NCBI GenBank assembly: GCA_039105265.1
Contig: JAPFFF010000037.1
Span: 682,001-746,000, forward strand
Source of the DNA: Tritrichomonas musculus
Taxonomy: Eukaryota; Parabasalia; Tritrichomonadida; Tritrichomonadidae
Direction: 5' to 3'
Length of the DNA: 64,000 bases
How positions within the stretch are numbered: the first letter of the stretch is position 1; the number at the start of each line of letters is the position of its first letter. A model generated the notes under the pieces. It had not been told where the DNA came from. It saw only the letters and a list, made by a program, of their open reading frames with translations, and ran no database searches. This document shows positions 39,311 to 48,857 of the stretch, in pieces. The translations under genes were made by a program, and so were the position numbers.

Positions 39311-41917
39311 TTATTTTCCAACTTCAGCGAGCTGGTAAATTGTAAGATCGTCAATAGAAATAGCTTCGTCACATGTGACAGTAACCTTTTCATTTGGCAT
39401 GAGCAAGAAGCTAGAATCACTGAATTTCCTAACCTTTTCGCTCTCAAGATGAACGAAGAAAGCAGGAACGTCAGTTGACAATGTGATTGTTGTTCCACCA
39501 TTGATGCCGTTCTTCACGTCAGCCTTAATATTAGCAACTCTCAAATCGCAATTCTTGTATTCTGTAGCGAAGAAGAAGTTTGTCTTTTGTTCGCCAGATT
39601 TTTCATCAGTCAAAACGCATCTGAAGAATCCGCGATCTCTTTGATCATCGAACACAGAAGAGTCAAGTTCCCAAACGACATCAGCTGTATCAGAATTAGA
39701 CTGATGATAAAGATCCCAAGAATCCAAGACGTTTCCATCGAAGTCGTACCACTTAACATTCAAGTTATATTTAGCAACATTTGGACGATCATTCACAACG
39801 AACAGTTTCAATTTATGGGATTCTTGACGAACAGGCGAACGCGAACGATTACGAGAATTATAGTGAGATCTACGAGAACGAAGAACAGATTCTTGTTCAT
39901 TATCAGAAATAAAAACAGATTCGGGCAACTGTTGCTTCAGTTGTCCGTTGGAATTAGATTTTTTACTAATAATATCGGAGTAATTCTTATCTTCATAAAA
40001 AGTTGGCATCAAAGGATCAAAGAATCTTCTTGCGTGGTATTGAAGTTGCTTCCAACGTCCACCATATTCGATAGAAGCCCAAGAAGTAACAGGCCAACAG
40101 TCATTAATTTGCCAGTAAATAATTCCTCTGGTGTAAGGCTTCAATGTTCTGAAGTACTCGCAGCCCATTCGAATAGCAACAGACTGTTGAACCTGCGACA
40201 AATAAAGTTGCTGGATAAATGACTTAGGCTCATTAAAGTAATGGCTAAACATGTTCTTAATCAGTACGTTTCCAGCAGCATTCTTCTGATGATTGTCGAA
40301 GGAATCGCTGTAAATGTTCCACTCTTTTTCTGGTGCAAATGTTTTCACTGTTGGTAAAGATGGATAAGATTGATAACCGAATTCTGAGCAGAAACGTGGC
40401 TTAATTGTATAGAAGGATTCAAAAGGTTGACCACCATGCCACACTTCCCAATAGTGCATGTCGCCACTCTTCTCAGATTGCCATGTTCCTTCATAACTAT
40501 ATGTGCCATCACATGGACTGGATGGCCAAAATCTTCTGACTGGATCATTCTTTTCAACATTCTTCTTTAAGAACTGATTGAAGGTGATATATTCATTCCT
40601 CAGCCATTCTTTGTGTTCCTTTGTGAAACTAAACCAGTTGATCGCTTGATAGTCCTCGTTATCGCCGCAATAGAGAACAAGTGATGCATGCGTTTTGAGT
40701 CGAAGAATTTGACATTCAAGTTCTTCTTCAACTTCTTTGTGAAATTCGTCAGTGTTCGGATATTGGGCACAGCCAAACATAAGATCTTGCCATACAAGAA
40801 CTCCAAGCTCATCGCAGATGTCAAATATGTAGTCTAAATAGTAACCCCCACCCCAAATTCTGATGATGTTCATGTTACTTGAAACCATGTCCTGAATCAA
40901 CTGATATGTCTTGTCATAGGTCATGCGGGATGGAATGGAATCAATTGGAATAAAGTCTGCACCTTTGGCATTTACTGTGCGACCGTTTAAAATAAATTGA
41001 AAGGTGGTTCCGTAATCATCATCATGTGTATCAACTATTAGTTTCCTAATTCCGATTTTCTTACTGATTGTACGTTCTGAAAGTTGAACTGTTAAAGCAT
41101 AAAGAGGTTGAGCACCAAATTCGTGGGTATTCCACCTATCTTTGCCAAATGTTGGGAATTTGACATTGTAACGGAATTTGCCTGGTTGGTGCTTCGGTAT
41201 TACAGCTTCGTTTTGAATAGAATCAAATCGAATTAACATTGTCGTTGCTTCGCTGGTTTCATCGTAACATTGAATATCAACATCAACACTAAGAGTAATA
41301 TCATCATCGTCGCCGTATAATTGATCAACTGAAACTTCAACAATATCGTATCCTTGCTTTGGAATTGGAATTAATTCAATTGACTTATAAATACCAGATG
41401 GAATAATACACGGTCCCCAATCCCATCCTGAATGGAATTGTGGTGATCGAATATAGTTCATAAATGGAATCTTATTGTTTTCGCTGTATGGATAACTCTT
41501 CGGAAGATTAGAGAAAAATCGATCTGACGCTTGTTTTTTCGCAATATGGAATAAAATGGTAATATTATTTGTTCCTTCTCGTAAATATGGGTAAATATCT
41601 GGTCGATAAAATTTGAAATTCGATGTTGTTGTTATAACTTCCTTTCCATTTAAATAAATTGTAGCAAAAGTATCAACTAGTTCAAGAACTAGAATAAAAG
41701 CTGAAAAAGATGATAGTTTTGTAACTTCAAAAGTTCGATGTATTGTCCATTCTACTTCTGAAACCCACTGAACAAGTCTTTCGTTGGTTGAATAGTAAGG
41801 ATCAGGAATTAATTTTGCATCAAGAAGAGCAGTATGTACATCACCTGGAATAGTTATTGGTATGTTAGTAAAATTTCTCGCTGTGCATATGAGTGTCCAA
41901 ATGCCATCTAGTATCAT
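39311..41917 (-). CDS. Beta-mannosidase, glycoside hydrolase family 2
   Basis: An 868-residue GH2 enzyme that removes terminal beta-1,4-mannose from oligosaccharides. In order: sugar-binding jelly roll with WDWGPCIIPSGIYKSIEL (about 165), immunoglobulin-like domain, then the barrel with IRIWGGGYYLDYIFDICDELGVLVWQD, LYCGDNED with the acid/base Glu, and RFCSEFGYQSYPSLPT with the nucleophile Glu. The usual GNNE reads GDNE here. An Arg/Ser-rich insert (SRNRSRSPVRQE, about residue 690) sits between the barrel and the C-terminal domain. No signal peptide is evident, so a lysosomal or secreted location is not supported by the N-terminus. The length is normal for the family. Confidence 0.93.
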   Translation of the reverse strand: MILDGIWTLICTARNFTNIPITIPGDVHTALLDAKLIPDPYYSTNERLVQWVSEVEWTIHRTFEVTKLSSFSAFILVLELVDTFATIYLNGKEVITTTSNFKFYRPDIYPYLREGTNNITILFHIAKKQASDRFFSNLPKSYPYSENNKIPFMNYIRSPQFHSGWDWGPCIIPSGIYKSIELIPIPKQGYDIVEVSVDQLYGDDDDITLSVDVDIQCYDETSEATTMLIRFDSIQNEAVIPKHQPGKFRYNVKFPTFGKDRWNTHEFGAQPLYALTVQLSERTISKKIGIRKLIVDTHDDDYGTTFQFILNGRTVNAKGADFIPIDSIPSRMTYDKTYQLIQDMVSSNMNIIRIWGGGYYLDYIFDICDELGVLVWQDLMFGCAQYPNTDEFHKEVEEELECQILRLKTHASLVLYCGDNEDYQAINWFSFTKEHKEWLRNEYITFNQFLKKNVEKNDPVRRFWPSSPCDGTYSYEGTWQSEKSGDMHYWEVWHGGQPFESFYTIKPRFCSEFGYQSYPSLPTVKTFAPEKEWNIYSDSFDNHQKNAAGNVLIKNMFSHYFNEPKSFIQQLYLSQVQQSVAIRMGCEYFRTLKPYTRGIIYWQINDCWPVTSWASIEYGGRWKQLQYHARRFFDPLMPTFYEDKNYSDIISKKSNSNGQLKQQLPESVFISDNEQESVLRSRRSHYNSRNRSRSPVRQESHKLKLFVVNDRPNVAKYNLNVKWYDFDGNVLDSWDLYHQSNSDTADVVWELDSSVFDDQRDRGFFRCVLTDEKSGEQKTNFFFATEYKNCDLRVANIKADVKNGINGGTTITLSTDVPAFFVHLESEKVRKFSDSSFLLMPNEKVTVTCDEAISIDDLTIYQLAEVGK

Positions 41918-42395
41918 TTTTAAACTTTGAATTAATTTAACAAATATCTAATTCAAAAATTTGAATGAGATAATTCAAAAAAATAAAAAAACTATATTCT
42001 GAAAATTTTTTGAAATAGAAATACCAAATTAGTAAAAAGAAATGATAATAATAACAACAATAGAAAACTATTTTATATGTTTTCTTTTTTGGATTGAATG
42101 TTCATTTGAAAAAGTTTTATCGAAAAAACCGATATATTATCAATCTGATAAATCATTTTTTCTCAAAATAAAGATGTCTTTGATCAAAATTATTCATTAA
42201 TATTAGCTCATAATCTATTAATAGGTTAAAAAATTAGCATATTGTCATAGTTTATTTTATTAAAAAAAAAAAAAAAAAAAATGGTACAGATGATTGGACG
42301 AGCTTTTTAAAGATCCTCAAACAATTTTAAATTGTCGTTCAATGAGTTTAATAAAAAATAAATTTTGATAGTCAAATTTGATTAAATTATGAACA
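41918..42395. other. Spacer with poly-A run
   Basis: AT-rich spacer between two minus-strand genes, with an A run of about 20 near 42260-42280. Nothing else is seen. Confidence 0.5.
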
Positions 42396-43076
42396 TCAAA
42401 AAATTAAATCTTTATAAAACCTTAGGAAAACATATATGAAAAGCATTATAATGAACAAAGCTGTCAATACCTTAATATCGATTGGTTTAGCTGAATATTT
42501 TGGAAAAGAGCTTAAGATTTGGTCTATTTCTATTTGTAAAGAGTTTGTAAAATTTTGATGATGTTCAAATAATTTTTCATGAAATTGTTCGGAATCATTA
42601 TTTTCTCGAATTCTTTTGTCTTCTTCATAAAATTCATTGAATAGATTAATTAACTTATCATAATTTTCGGGGTGTTTCTTTTGAATCATTTCGTTTATGC
42701 ATGATAAAGGACTATAAAAGCAATTGATATATTGATATTTAACATTTGAAGGTGGTATGCTACAATAATCTACGCAAAGATGAAAAAGCGTATCAAATGA
42801 TTGTGAAGGATCACTATAAAGGTCTTGATATAATGCTTCAAATTGATTGGAAAGCTCTACAAATCGTTCATCGTTTTTACTATTATCACTTTCATTTAAA
42901 CTATCATCTAGTGGATTTTCATTTAGCAAATTTTCATCTTGAGGATTTTCATCTAATGGATTTTCATCTAACAAATTTTCATCTTGTGGTTTTTCATCTA
43001 ATGAATTTTCGTCTTTTTGGTTTTCATCTTGTGGATTTTCATAGATTGGATTATCATTTTCTTGATAAGGATCCAT
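42396..43076 (-). CDS. Tail-anchored protein with acidic pentapeptide repeats
   Basis: A 226-residue protein of unknown function. Residues about 8-60 are a run of DEN(x)(L/Q) five-residue units (DENPQ, DENLL, DENPL), encoded by a 15-bp period with a 30-bp higher order. The middle (about 70-190) is helical with a few Cys (LCVDYCSIP). A single hydrophobic segment lies at about 199-218 (VLTALFIIMLFIYVFL) and is followed by eight residues ending in KDLIF. This predicts a tail-anchored membrane protein with its bulk in the cytosol. There is no signal peptide. I recognise no family; membrane insertion is inference from hydrophobicity. Confidence 0.65.
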   Translation of the reverse strand: MDPYQENDNPIYENPQDENQKDENSLDEKPQDENLLDENPLDENPQDENLLNENPLDDSLNESDNSKNDERFVELSNQFEALYQDLYSDPSQSFDTLFHLCVDYCSIPPSNVKYQYINCFYSPLSCINEMIQKKHPENYDKLINLFNEFYEEDKRIRENNDSEQFHEKLFEHHQNFTNSLQIEIDQILSSFPKYSAKPIDIKVLTALFIIMLFIYVFLRFYKDLIF

Positions 43077-43204
43077 ATATAAAAATATTTTAAACGTTCT
43101 TGTTTTATATCACATCTTTGAAAAAGCTAATATGTCAAATAAAATTTTTATTTGATTTTTTTGAAATAATCATTTATGGAAATTGAAATTTAATTTTTTA
43201 GTGA

Positions 43205-43675
43205 ATGAAAACAAAAAAAAGGCATGATGATAGTGATTCTGATGTGATTATACTTGGACATTGCTTAATCAATGGCGTATATAATTATAAAGTTATTGGA
43301 CTTCAAAATGATCCAGAAGAAAAATTTATTCCAGCAAGAGAAGTACCTTCACATTCGATTATTACTGCATATTGGAGACAATTTAGTTTTGATCGACAGA
43401 TTACTCATTCAGCCAAAATTGAAGATGTTCTACGAGAAAACGAAGATGATAAAGAACCAGAAGAACTTCCATTATGGCCTGAAGAAGAAAAAATCGAAAT
43501 TTTAGGAATTTTAAAAAATAAATCGCCTTTACAATTAGCCGTTAAATTACCAAATTCTAAAGATATTTCAATAGTACCATCGAGTTATTTAAGAAAGAAG
43601 TATCCCTTTCAGCTTTCAATATTTTATGAACAAAATATTATATTTCAAAATACTGATTTGCCACCAAATTCTTAA
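43205..43675 (+). CDS. Possible chromodomain / chromo-shadow protein (HP1-like)
   Basis: A 156-residue protein with two weakly similar units. Unit 1 (about residues 15-62) reads ILGHCLINGVYNYKVIGLQND-(x)-KFIPAREVPSHSIITAYWRQ, which follows the chromodomain order of three strands and a final helix with aromatic residues. An acidic linker follows. Unit 2 (about 97-148) reads EILGILKNKSPLQLAVKLPNSKDISIVPSSYLRKKYPFQLSIFYEQ, similar to a chromo-shadow domain. HP1 proteins have this small two-domain form and bind methylated H3K9. The full aromatic cage is not clear by eye. The gene is divergent from the tail-anchored gene, 128 bp away. Confidence 0.45.
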   Translation: MKTKKRHDDSDSDVIILGHCLINGVYNYKVIGLQNDPEEKFIPAREVPSHSIITAYWRQFSFDRQITHSAKIEDVLRENEDDKEPEELPLWPEEEKIEILGILKNKSPLQLAVKLPNSKDISIVPSSYLRKKYPFQLSIFYEQNIIFQNTDLPPNS

Positions 43676-44027
43676 TTAAATTCAATTAATAATACTCCAA
43701 AGTCAAAAAAGAAGAAAAAGTTTACATATTCATTTATATATATATACATATATATATATAGTTGTTCCTTTTTACATTTGATATTTTAATATTCATAATG
43801 TAATATTTTCAGAGAAAATTCAAGACTTGACATTTTTATTGTATGTAATAAGTAAAATGTTATTTTGCAATAAAACTACACACATGTATATTCATGTATT
43901 TAAAAAAAAAAATTAGGATAATTTATCATTAATAAGAATAAAAAAAATAAAAATATAATTGTTACAATTCTTTATTTCCAAAATAAAAATCAAATAAAAA
44001 TTATAAAAAAAAAAAAAAAAAAATAGA
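43676..44027. other. Convergent spacer with TA repeat and poly-A
   Basis: It contains a (TA)n tract interrupted once by CA (43734-43760) and an A run of about 18 just before the AK9-like stop. No gene is seen. Confidence 0.55.
43734..43760. repeat. (TA)n microsatellite, interrupted
   Basis: TA units broken by a single CA in the convergent spacer after the chromodomain-like gene. Confidence 0.8.
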
Positions 44028-47000
44028 TTAGGTCTTGTGAATCGTATCATTCCATAATTTGCACAAACGTTCATGTTCAGCCTCGTCACGCATTTCGATT
44101 GGAGTTTCGAGTGAAGCCTTTAAAGTATCGGCCAAACTTACGAGTTCATTCATTTTCTCCATTTGAGATTCGAATCTCTGGTGAAGCAGATCACCGATAT
44201 CTTTCGAATGTGCTCTAATATACGTCGCTATATACTCATTCATAGACTGTATTAAAGGTTTGCCGGGAATTTTAGGTCTTCTTTTCACCAGCTCCACTAT
44301 GCATTCAGTTACGACATCTCCGACGCTTTGTTCGAGGAAGGCGACTGTTGGCATCATTGACACCTGCGACATTGTTGGAGGAGGCGGGACAGGTCTATGA
44401 GCCGGTAATTCGACAGACAAGTAACGTTCAGTATTTTTACAAAATTCAGTTCTATGATCTTCAGTTATGAAATAAAAAGTTTTATCTTCATAAACGGCCG
44501 CCAATTTTTCTGTTCCTTTAACGAAATTGCCACCAGCCAAGTCGATTACATCGTAACCTTCAAGCACTGGTTGTTGAGGAGTTTTATCTTTAGAAGGAGA
44601 AGCCGATGAAGAAGGCTCTGCGAATTCGATCTTCCTTTCACACCATCTGTTAACAAAAGGAATTGGCGAAATAATGAAAGAGTCTCTGTATTCGCTTGTT
44701 ACAGGATGATAAAATTTGCCTTGGTATTTAACGATATTCTCCCAACTTTTGCTTTCACTTTGGACTGCAATTTCATCTGCAACAAAAGTGACAGGACAAT
44801 AATGGCCAAATTCAGTAAGATTCGCTTCAACTTCATCCGGAGAAACATCTAAGGCGGAAACGCAATATGCTTTCTTTTCATCCATTGCAAGAAGGCTTTC
44901 CCAACGCTGCCTCATGTTGTAGTTTATTTTATTCGTGGCGTTGATATTCATCATCCAAACTGTTGGTTCGTCTGTAATTTGAAAAACATTATGGAAATTC
45001 TCGATCGAAAATTCAACCATCTTTTCATCCGCTTTTTCAGCTGCTACTAAATCTGAAGGCATGAAGCCATCTTCTCTCATCATTAAAAGTTCTTCTAATT
45101 TGGTCGGATAACCATCAAGTACATATCCTCGAACTTGGCAGTCATGTCTCGATAAAACGGCGTGTAATGCCTTCCTAAATATTTCTGCATTAACAGCTTT
45201 GCCTGTCGCTAAGATTGTTCTGACTTTGGCGCCAAAATTGGTCGAATGTTTGGCTACTCGAGCAATTACATCACGTGGACGAATTAATAAGGCATTCAAG
45301 CTTGATGCTAATCGTGCTGCTAGTTCAGAATTCTTGCCGATAACTGAAACGCGTGGAACAAATGGAAAATGAGGAGGATGGAGTTGGAGAACATATGTTA
45401 ATGGATCATCTTTAAATTTCTTTCGATGTCGGGCATTATCAAAGAAGAAAAGCCTTCCAAGAAAACTGCATCCGCATCTGCAATTAGATAATACAAGTTG
45501 GCCTGTTTCATGAAGACATACGGGACAATATCGGCCAAATTGTGATAGAAATGCTCGGCCTGATTTGAGAATGTCTTTGGCTGGCCCTGCTGGATCTTCT
45601 CCTTCTTCATCATCTTCTCCTCCACCGCCTCCATCAATATCGAAGGCGCTTTCTGAGACAAACAAAGAACGACGAGTTGCCAATTCATGATTCAAAGCAC
45701 TATTAACTTTTTTCATCGTTGTTGTAAATCGACAATCTGTATTGATAATGATGGGCTCTTTACCAATTCCTTCTGCAACTGCATTCGCGAAATCTTGACC
45801 AATTGGGGCATCTTCTGCTTCTTCATTTTGAATTTCTTCATCATCATTTAATCTGGCTCGATTTCGCATTAACACCCATTGATCTGTTTGTTCAAGATTT
45901 ATAACAAAATCAGGTTTTAATCCAGCTTCAACCATCATTGTGCCTCCTACTGCATTTTTGGGAGTACCTTCAATGATCCATCCATTCTTCTGATCATTTG
46001 TTTCACGTAATACTTTCTCTATAAATGGTTCCATTGTCTTACGTGATACTTCTTCTGGATCTGGTTCTTCTTCTTCTTCATTTACTGGGACAAATTTGGG
46101 ATTCATTGGTAATTCATAAACAGGTGACCCATGAATTCTACTTATTTCTTGCGCAATTGAGGTTTTACCACTTCCTCGTGTTCCAATAATTAAAACTCGC
46201 GGTGGTGGAACTATTGGCATTGCATCTATAAAAGCAAGAGGAGCGTTTCTAAATCTTTCTTGACAATTATCATCAGCAAATGCAAACAAAGCTCCATCAA
46301 AACATAATGTTAGTTCTTCATTACTTTGAAGAAGTTGTTTGTCTTTTAATGTAACTGGACAATATTTGCCAAGATATCCAAAATGCGGCTCTTCTCCATC
46401 TGGTGGATCTGAACAACGAGGAAGAAGAGAGCAAACTTGATAACAGCAGCACCAAAAGACTTCATCTATTGAATTTGAAGCATCTACAAATTGAACAGTT
46501 AAATTATATTCTTTTAAGGCTTCAACGAATTCATTTGTAGATTCATTATATTTCTCAACTTTAGAAACAATTTTATCTACTAAAAATTCAGCTGCTGATG
46601 GTTCAACATCTTGTCCAATTAACTTTGATTGAAGCCTCTTTTGAATCATTTCTTTATCTGCTGTCATCTTAAGGATAATAATAACATTTGGTGCAAGTGT
46701 CTCGTTTTGTTGGAAAACTTTAAACTGATTAGCATCAAGTGATGGTGCAATTGAAATATAACCGTTCTCGTAGATTGGTGGAGGAATAATTCGTTGTTTT
46801 TTCTCTTTCTTTTTCTTGTCACCTTTCTTCTTCCTTCTTCTTTTGGATTTTTTAATTTCACCATCTTCTCCAATCTCTTCTTCTTCATTGTTGGCATCGC
46901 CTTCATTGTTGCCTTCTTCTTCATTTCCTTCAACATCTTCCTCTTCCTCTTCAATTTGTGTTTCATCTGGATTTTTCTGATCATCTTCGCCGGCTTCTTT

Positions 47001-48857
47001 TTCTTTATTTTCTTCTTCTTCTGTTGGTTGGTCTTGATTTTGTTCTCCTGCTTCTGTCGATGTGTTTTCGGAAGTTTCTCCCTCATTTTCACCTTCTTCA
47101 CCAGTTTTCTCTTCTCCTTTCTCTTCTTCTTCTTCATTAGGTTTCAATGGAATTCGTGCTTCTGTTTCTTCAAGTAATGTCTTGAAGTCTACTGCTTCAA
47201 TGTCAAAGAATTCTGATAATTTCTGCATCATCGTTTTCTTGCCTGAAACAGTGTCTCCTACTAATATTACTCTTTGATGATATGTGTGATATACGTCTTT
47301 TAGATATAAACGTGGATCTGCAGCAAATTTGTCCAAATTTTCTTTATTTTGGAAAAGAAATGTAAAACCATAAAATTTGAGAGTATTTTCTTGTACACCT
47401 TTAACTGCTTGTTTTTCATCTACTAAAGAAACTACATCAAACTCGCCTATTGGTGAAAAATTGGCTTCTTCTGTTTGATCTTCTTCTTCATTCTTAACTA
47501 TAGGTGATGGATAAGCGCAAGGAACCAAACATGAGGTTTTATCGCATACTATATTTGACATTTCTTTCAATGATTGAGTAGCATCTATAATTATTCGTTT
47601 GGTAAAATTCTGAAAATGAAATTCGCTTTTCTCGTTTTCGTATTCTTCGCATCGTTTGGTTATTTGTGGTTCTGATTCTTCGGGTAATGTTAAAACTCTT
47701 TTGGCACCTTCATCTTCTTCTTCAAGATGTTGAGCCTCATCACCTCTTTCTTCTGGAGTTTCATATGAAGGAGGTGTAATTAATTGGATTGTCTCATCTA
47801 TCTCCTCTTCTTCACCATCTTCATCCTCAGGGGGTTCTTCCTTCTTTTCTTCCTCTTCTTCCTCAGCAACATCTCCAAGCTCTCGACCAACAAATGTACG
47901 TCGTTTTAATCTCTGTATAAATTCTACGGATGTTTCCGGTAAAGTTGTAATAATTCTTTCGTCTTCTGGATCAAATTTTCTTGTTAATGAGATTGAAACA
48001 AGATCATCACGATTTGCATTGAGTTCGATAAGGAAACATCGTTGTTCATATTCTGAAAAGTTTGGAAATAGAGTTGAAACATCAAAATTATTTTTATGGA
48101 ATGAAGCTGGTAAAATCCATCCTCGATACATAGCTGCGGGATGATTAGCGCATTCGATAATTAATTGTTTTGAATCTTCATATTTAAGTGCTGCACCTTT
48201 AAGAAGCTTTTTGCGTGCTTCTTCAACAGACTCTGGTCTAAACGGCCATTTAATCAAAGTTGGAATATCGAGTAAAAGAGCACCCGTAGCTTCCGATAAA
48301 ATCCTTTCGAATAATTTGGTTCTTTGCGTATTAACACCAAGTATTACAAAACATGGGCGAACATCGGATGCAGCATTAACAAGAGCTGACCAATATCTAA
48401 GTGGTAATTTATATGGTGGGCGCGCAAGAGCAATATCTGTTGATGGATCGATAACATTTGGATTAAGAAAATTAAGAATTTCGAAAAATTGATCTACGTA
48501 AGGTTGAATTTTTGGTGTATTGAGTTTTAATGCGCAATATTTAAATAAGCAATTGAAAAAATTAGAAAATGAAATACCGACTTTTAAGTGTAAAGCTGTA
48601 TCAGCGCCAACGTTTTGTGTTATTAAATTTTCAGGTGCCTCTGGAAAAAGATGTGCCAAAATGCGTGACATTAAAGATTTATATGAATCTATTTTTGCAT
48701 TGGATGAGTTTGGAATTCGATCTAAAAAGCGAAAGATATCACGTCCATATGCGCGAAGATGAACGTTTGCAATGTACTTTTGAGGGTTCAATGGTTCTGC
48801 TGGTGGGCGATAATCTTCACCACGGGCAATAATGCCGAGCTGTTTTCGGCAAATCAT
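44028..48857 (-). CDS. AK9-like multi-domain adenylate kinase, probably flagellar
   Basis: A 1609-residue protein with several nucleoside monophosphate kinase-like modules. Two keep a P-loop: GDTVSGKKT (about residue 531) and GTRGSGKTS (about 887, followed by IIEGTPKNAVGG). Two look degenerate: ILGVNTQRTK (about 170) and VIGKNSELAARLA (about 1167, with VLDGYPTKLEEL). Between them are repeated Cys/aromatic modules of YHS/TRASH style (YCPVTLKDKQ, YCPVCLHETG, YCPVTFVADE, with matching FxF-x(5)-F parts). Acidic Glu-rich linkers lie at about 320-380 and 560-700. The end (RRPKIPGKPL...YIATYI) hints at a Dpy-30-like helix pair. AK9-type proteins occur in cilia and phosphorylate nucleoside monophosphates. 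It has no membrane span. Confidence 0.83.
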   Translation of the reverse strand: MICRKQLGIIARGEDYRPPAEPLNPQKYIANVHLRAYGRDIFRFLDRIPNSSNAKIDSYKSLMSRILAHLFPEAPENLITQNVGADTALHLKVGISFSNFFNCLFKYCALKLNTPKIQPYVDQFFEILNFLNPNVIDPSTDIALARPPYKLPLRYWSALVNAASDVRPCFVILGVNTQRTKLFERILSEATGALLLDIPTLIKWPFRPESVEEARKKLLKGAALKYEDSKQLIIECANHPAAMYRGWILPASFHKNNFDVSTLFPNFSEYEQRCFLIELNANRDDLVSISLTRKFDPEDERIITTLPETSVEFIQRLKRRTFVGRELGDVAEEEEEEKKEEPPEDEDGEEEEIDETIQLITPPSYETPEERGDEAQHLEEEDEGAKRVLTLPEESEPQITKRCEEYENEKSEFHFQNFTKRIIIDATQSLKEMSNIVCDKTSCLVPCAYPSPIVKNEEEDQTEEANFSPIGEFDVVSLVDEKQAVKGVQENTLKFYGFTFLFQNKENLDKFAADPRLYLKDVYHTYHQRVILVGDTVSGKKTMMQKLSEFFDIEAVDFKTLLEETEARIPLKPNEEEEEKGEEKTGEEGENEGETSENTSTEAGEQNQDQPTEEEENKEKEAGEDDQKNPDETQIEEEEEDVEGNEEEGNNEGDANNEEEEIGEDGEIKKSKRRRKKKGDKKKKEKKQRIIPPPIYENGYISIAPSLDANQFKVFQQNETLAPNVIIILKMTADKEMIQKRLQSKLIGQDVEPSAAEFLVDKIVSKVEKYNESTNEFVEALKEYNLTVQFVDASNSIDEVFWCCCYQVCSLLPRCSDPPDGEEPHFGYLGKYCPVTLKDKQLLQSNEELTLCFDGALFAFADDNCQERFRNAPLAFIDAMPIVPPPRVLIIGTRGSGKTSIAQEISRIHGSPVYELPMNPKFVPVNEEEEEPDPEEVSRKTMEPFIEKVLRETNDQKNGWIIEGTPKNAVGGTMMVEAGLKPDFVINLEQTDQWVLMRNRARLNDDEEIQNEEAEDAPIGQDFANAVAEGIGKEPIIINTDCRFTTTMKKVNSALNHELATRRSLFVSESAFDIDGGGGGEDDEEGEDPAGPAKDILKSGRAFLSQFGRYCPVCLHETGQLVLSNCRCGCSFLGRLFFFDNARHRKKFKDDPLTYVLQLHPPHFPFVPRVSVIGKNSELAARLASSLNALLIRPRDVIARVAKHSTNFGAKVRTILATGKAVNAEIFRKALHAVLSRHDCQVRGYVLDGYPTKLEELLMMREDGFMPSDLVAAEKADEKMVEFSIENFHNVFQITDEPTVWMMNINATNKINYNMRQRWESLLAMDEKKAYCVSALDVSPDEVEANLTEFGHYCPVTFVADEIAVQSESKSWENIVKYQGKFYHPVTSEYRDSFIISPIPFVNRWCERKIEFAEPSSSASPSKDKTPQQPVLEGYDVIDLAGGNFVKGTEKLAAVYEDKTFYFITEDHRTEFCKNTERYLSVELPAHRPVPPPPTMSQVSMMPTVAFLEQSVGDVVTECIVELVKRRPKIPGKPLIQSMNEYIATYIRAHSKDIGDLLHQRFESQMEKMNELVSLADTLKASLETPIEMRDEAEHERLCKLWNDTIHKT

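Noticed and set aside
39587-40222. 211-residue plus-strand frame opposite beta-mannosidase
   Set aside because: Catalytic motifs of the mannosidase lie on the other strand; this frame is only its complement.
46664-47277. Lys-rich and Phe-rich frames overlapping the AK9-like acidic linker
   Set aside because: They are frame-shifted and antisense readings of a Glu-rich stretch, with no independent evidence.
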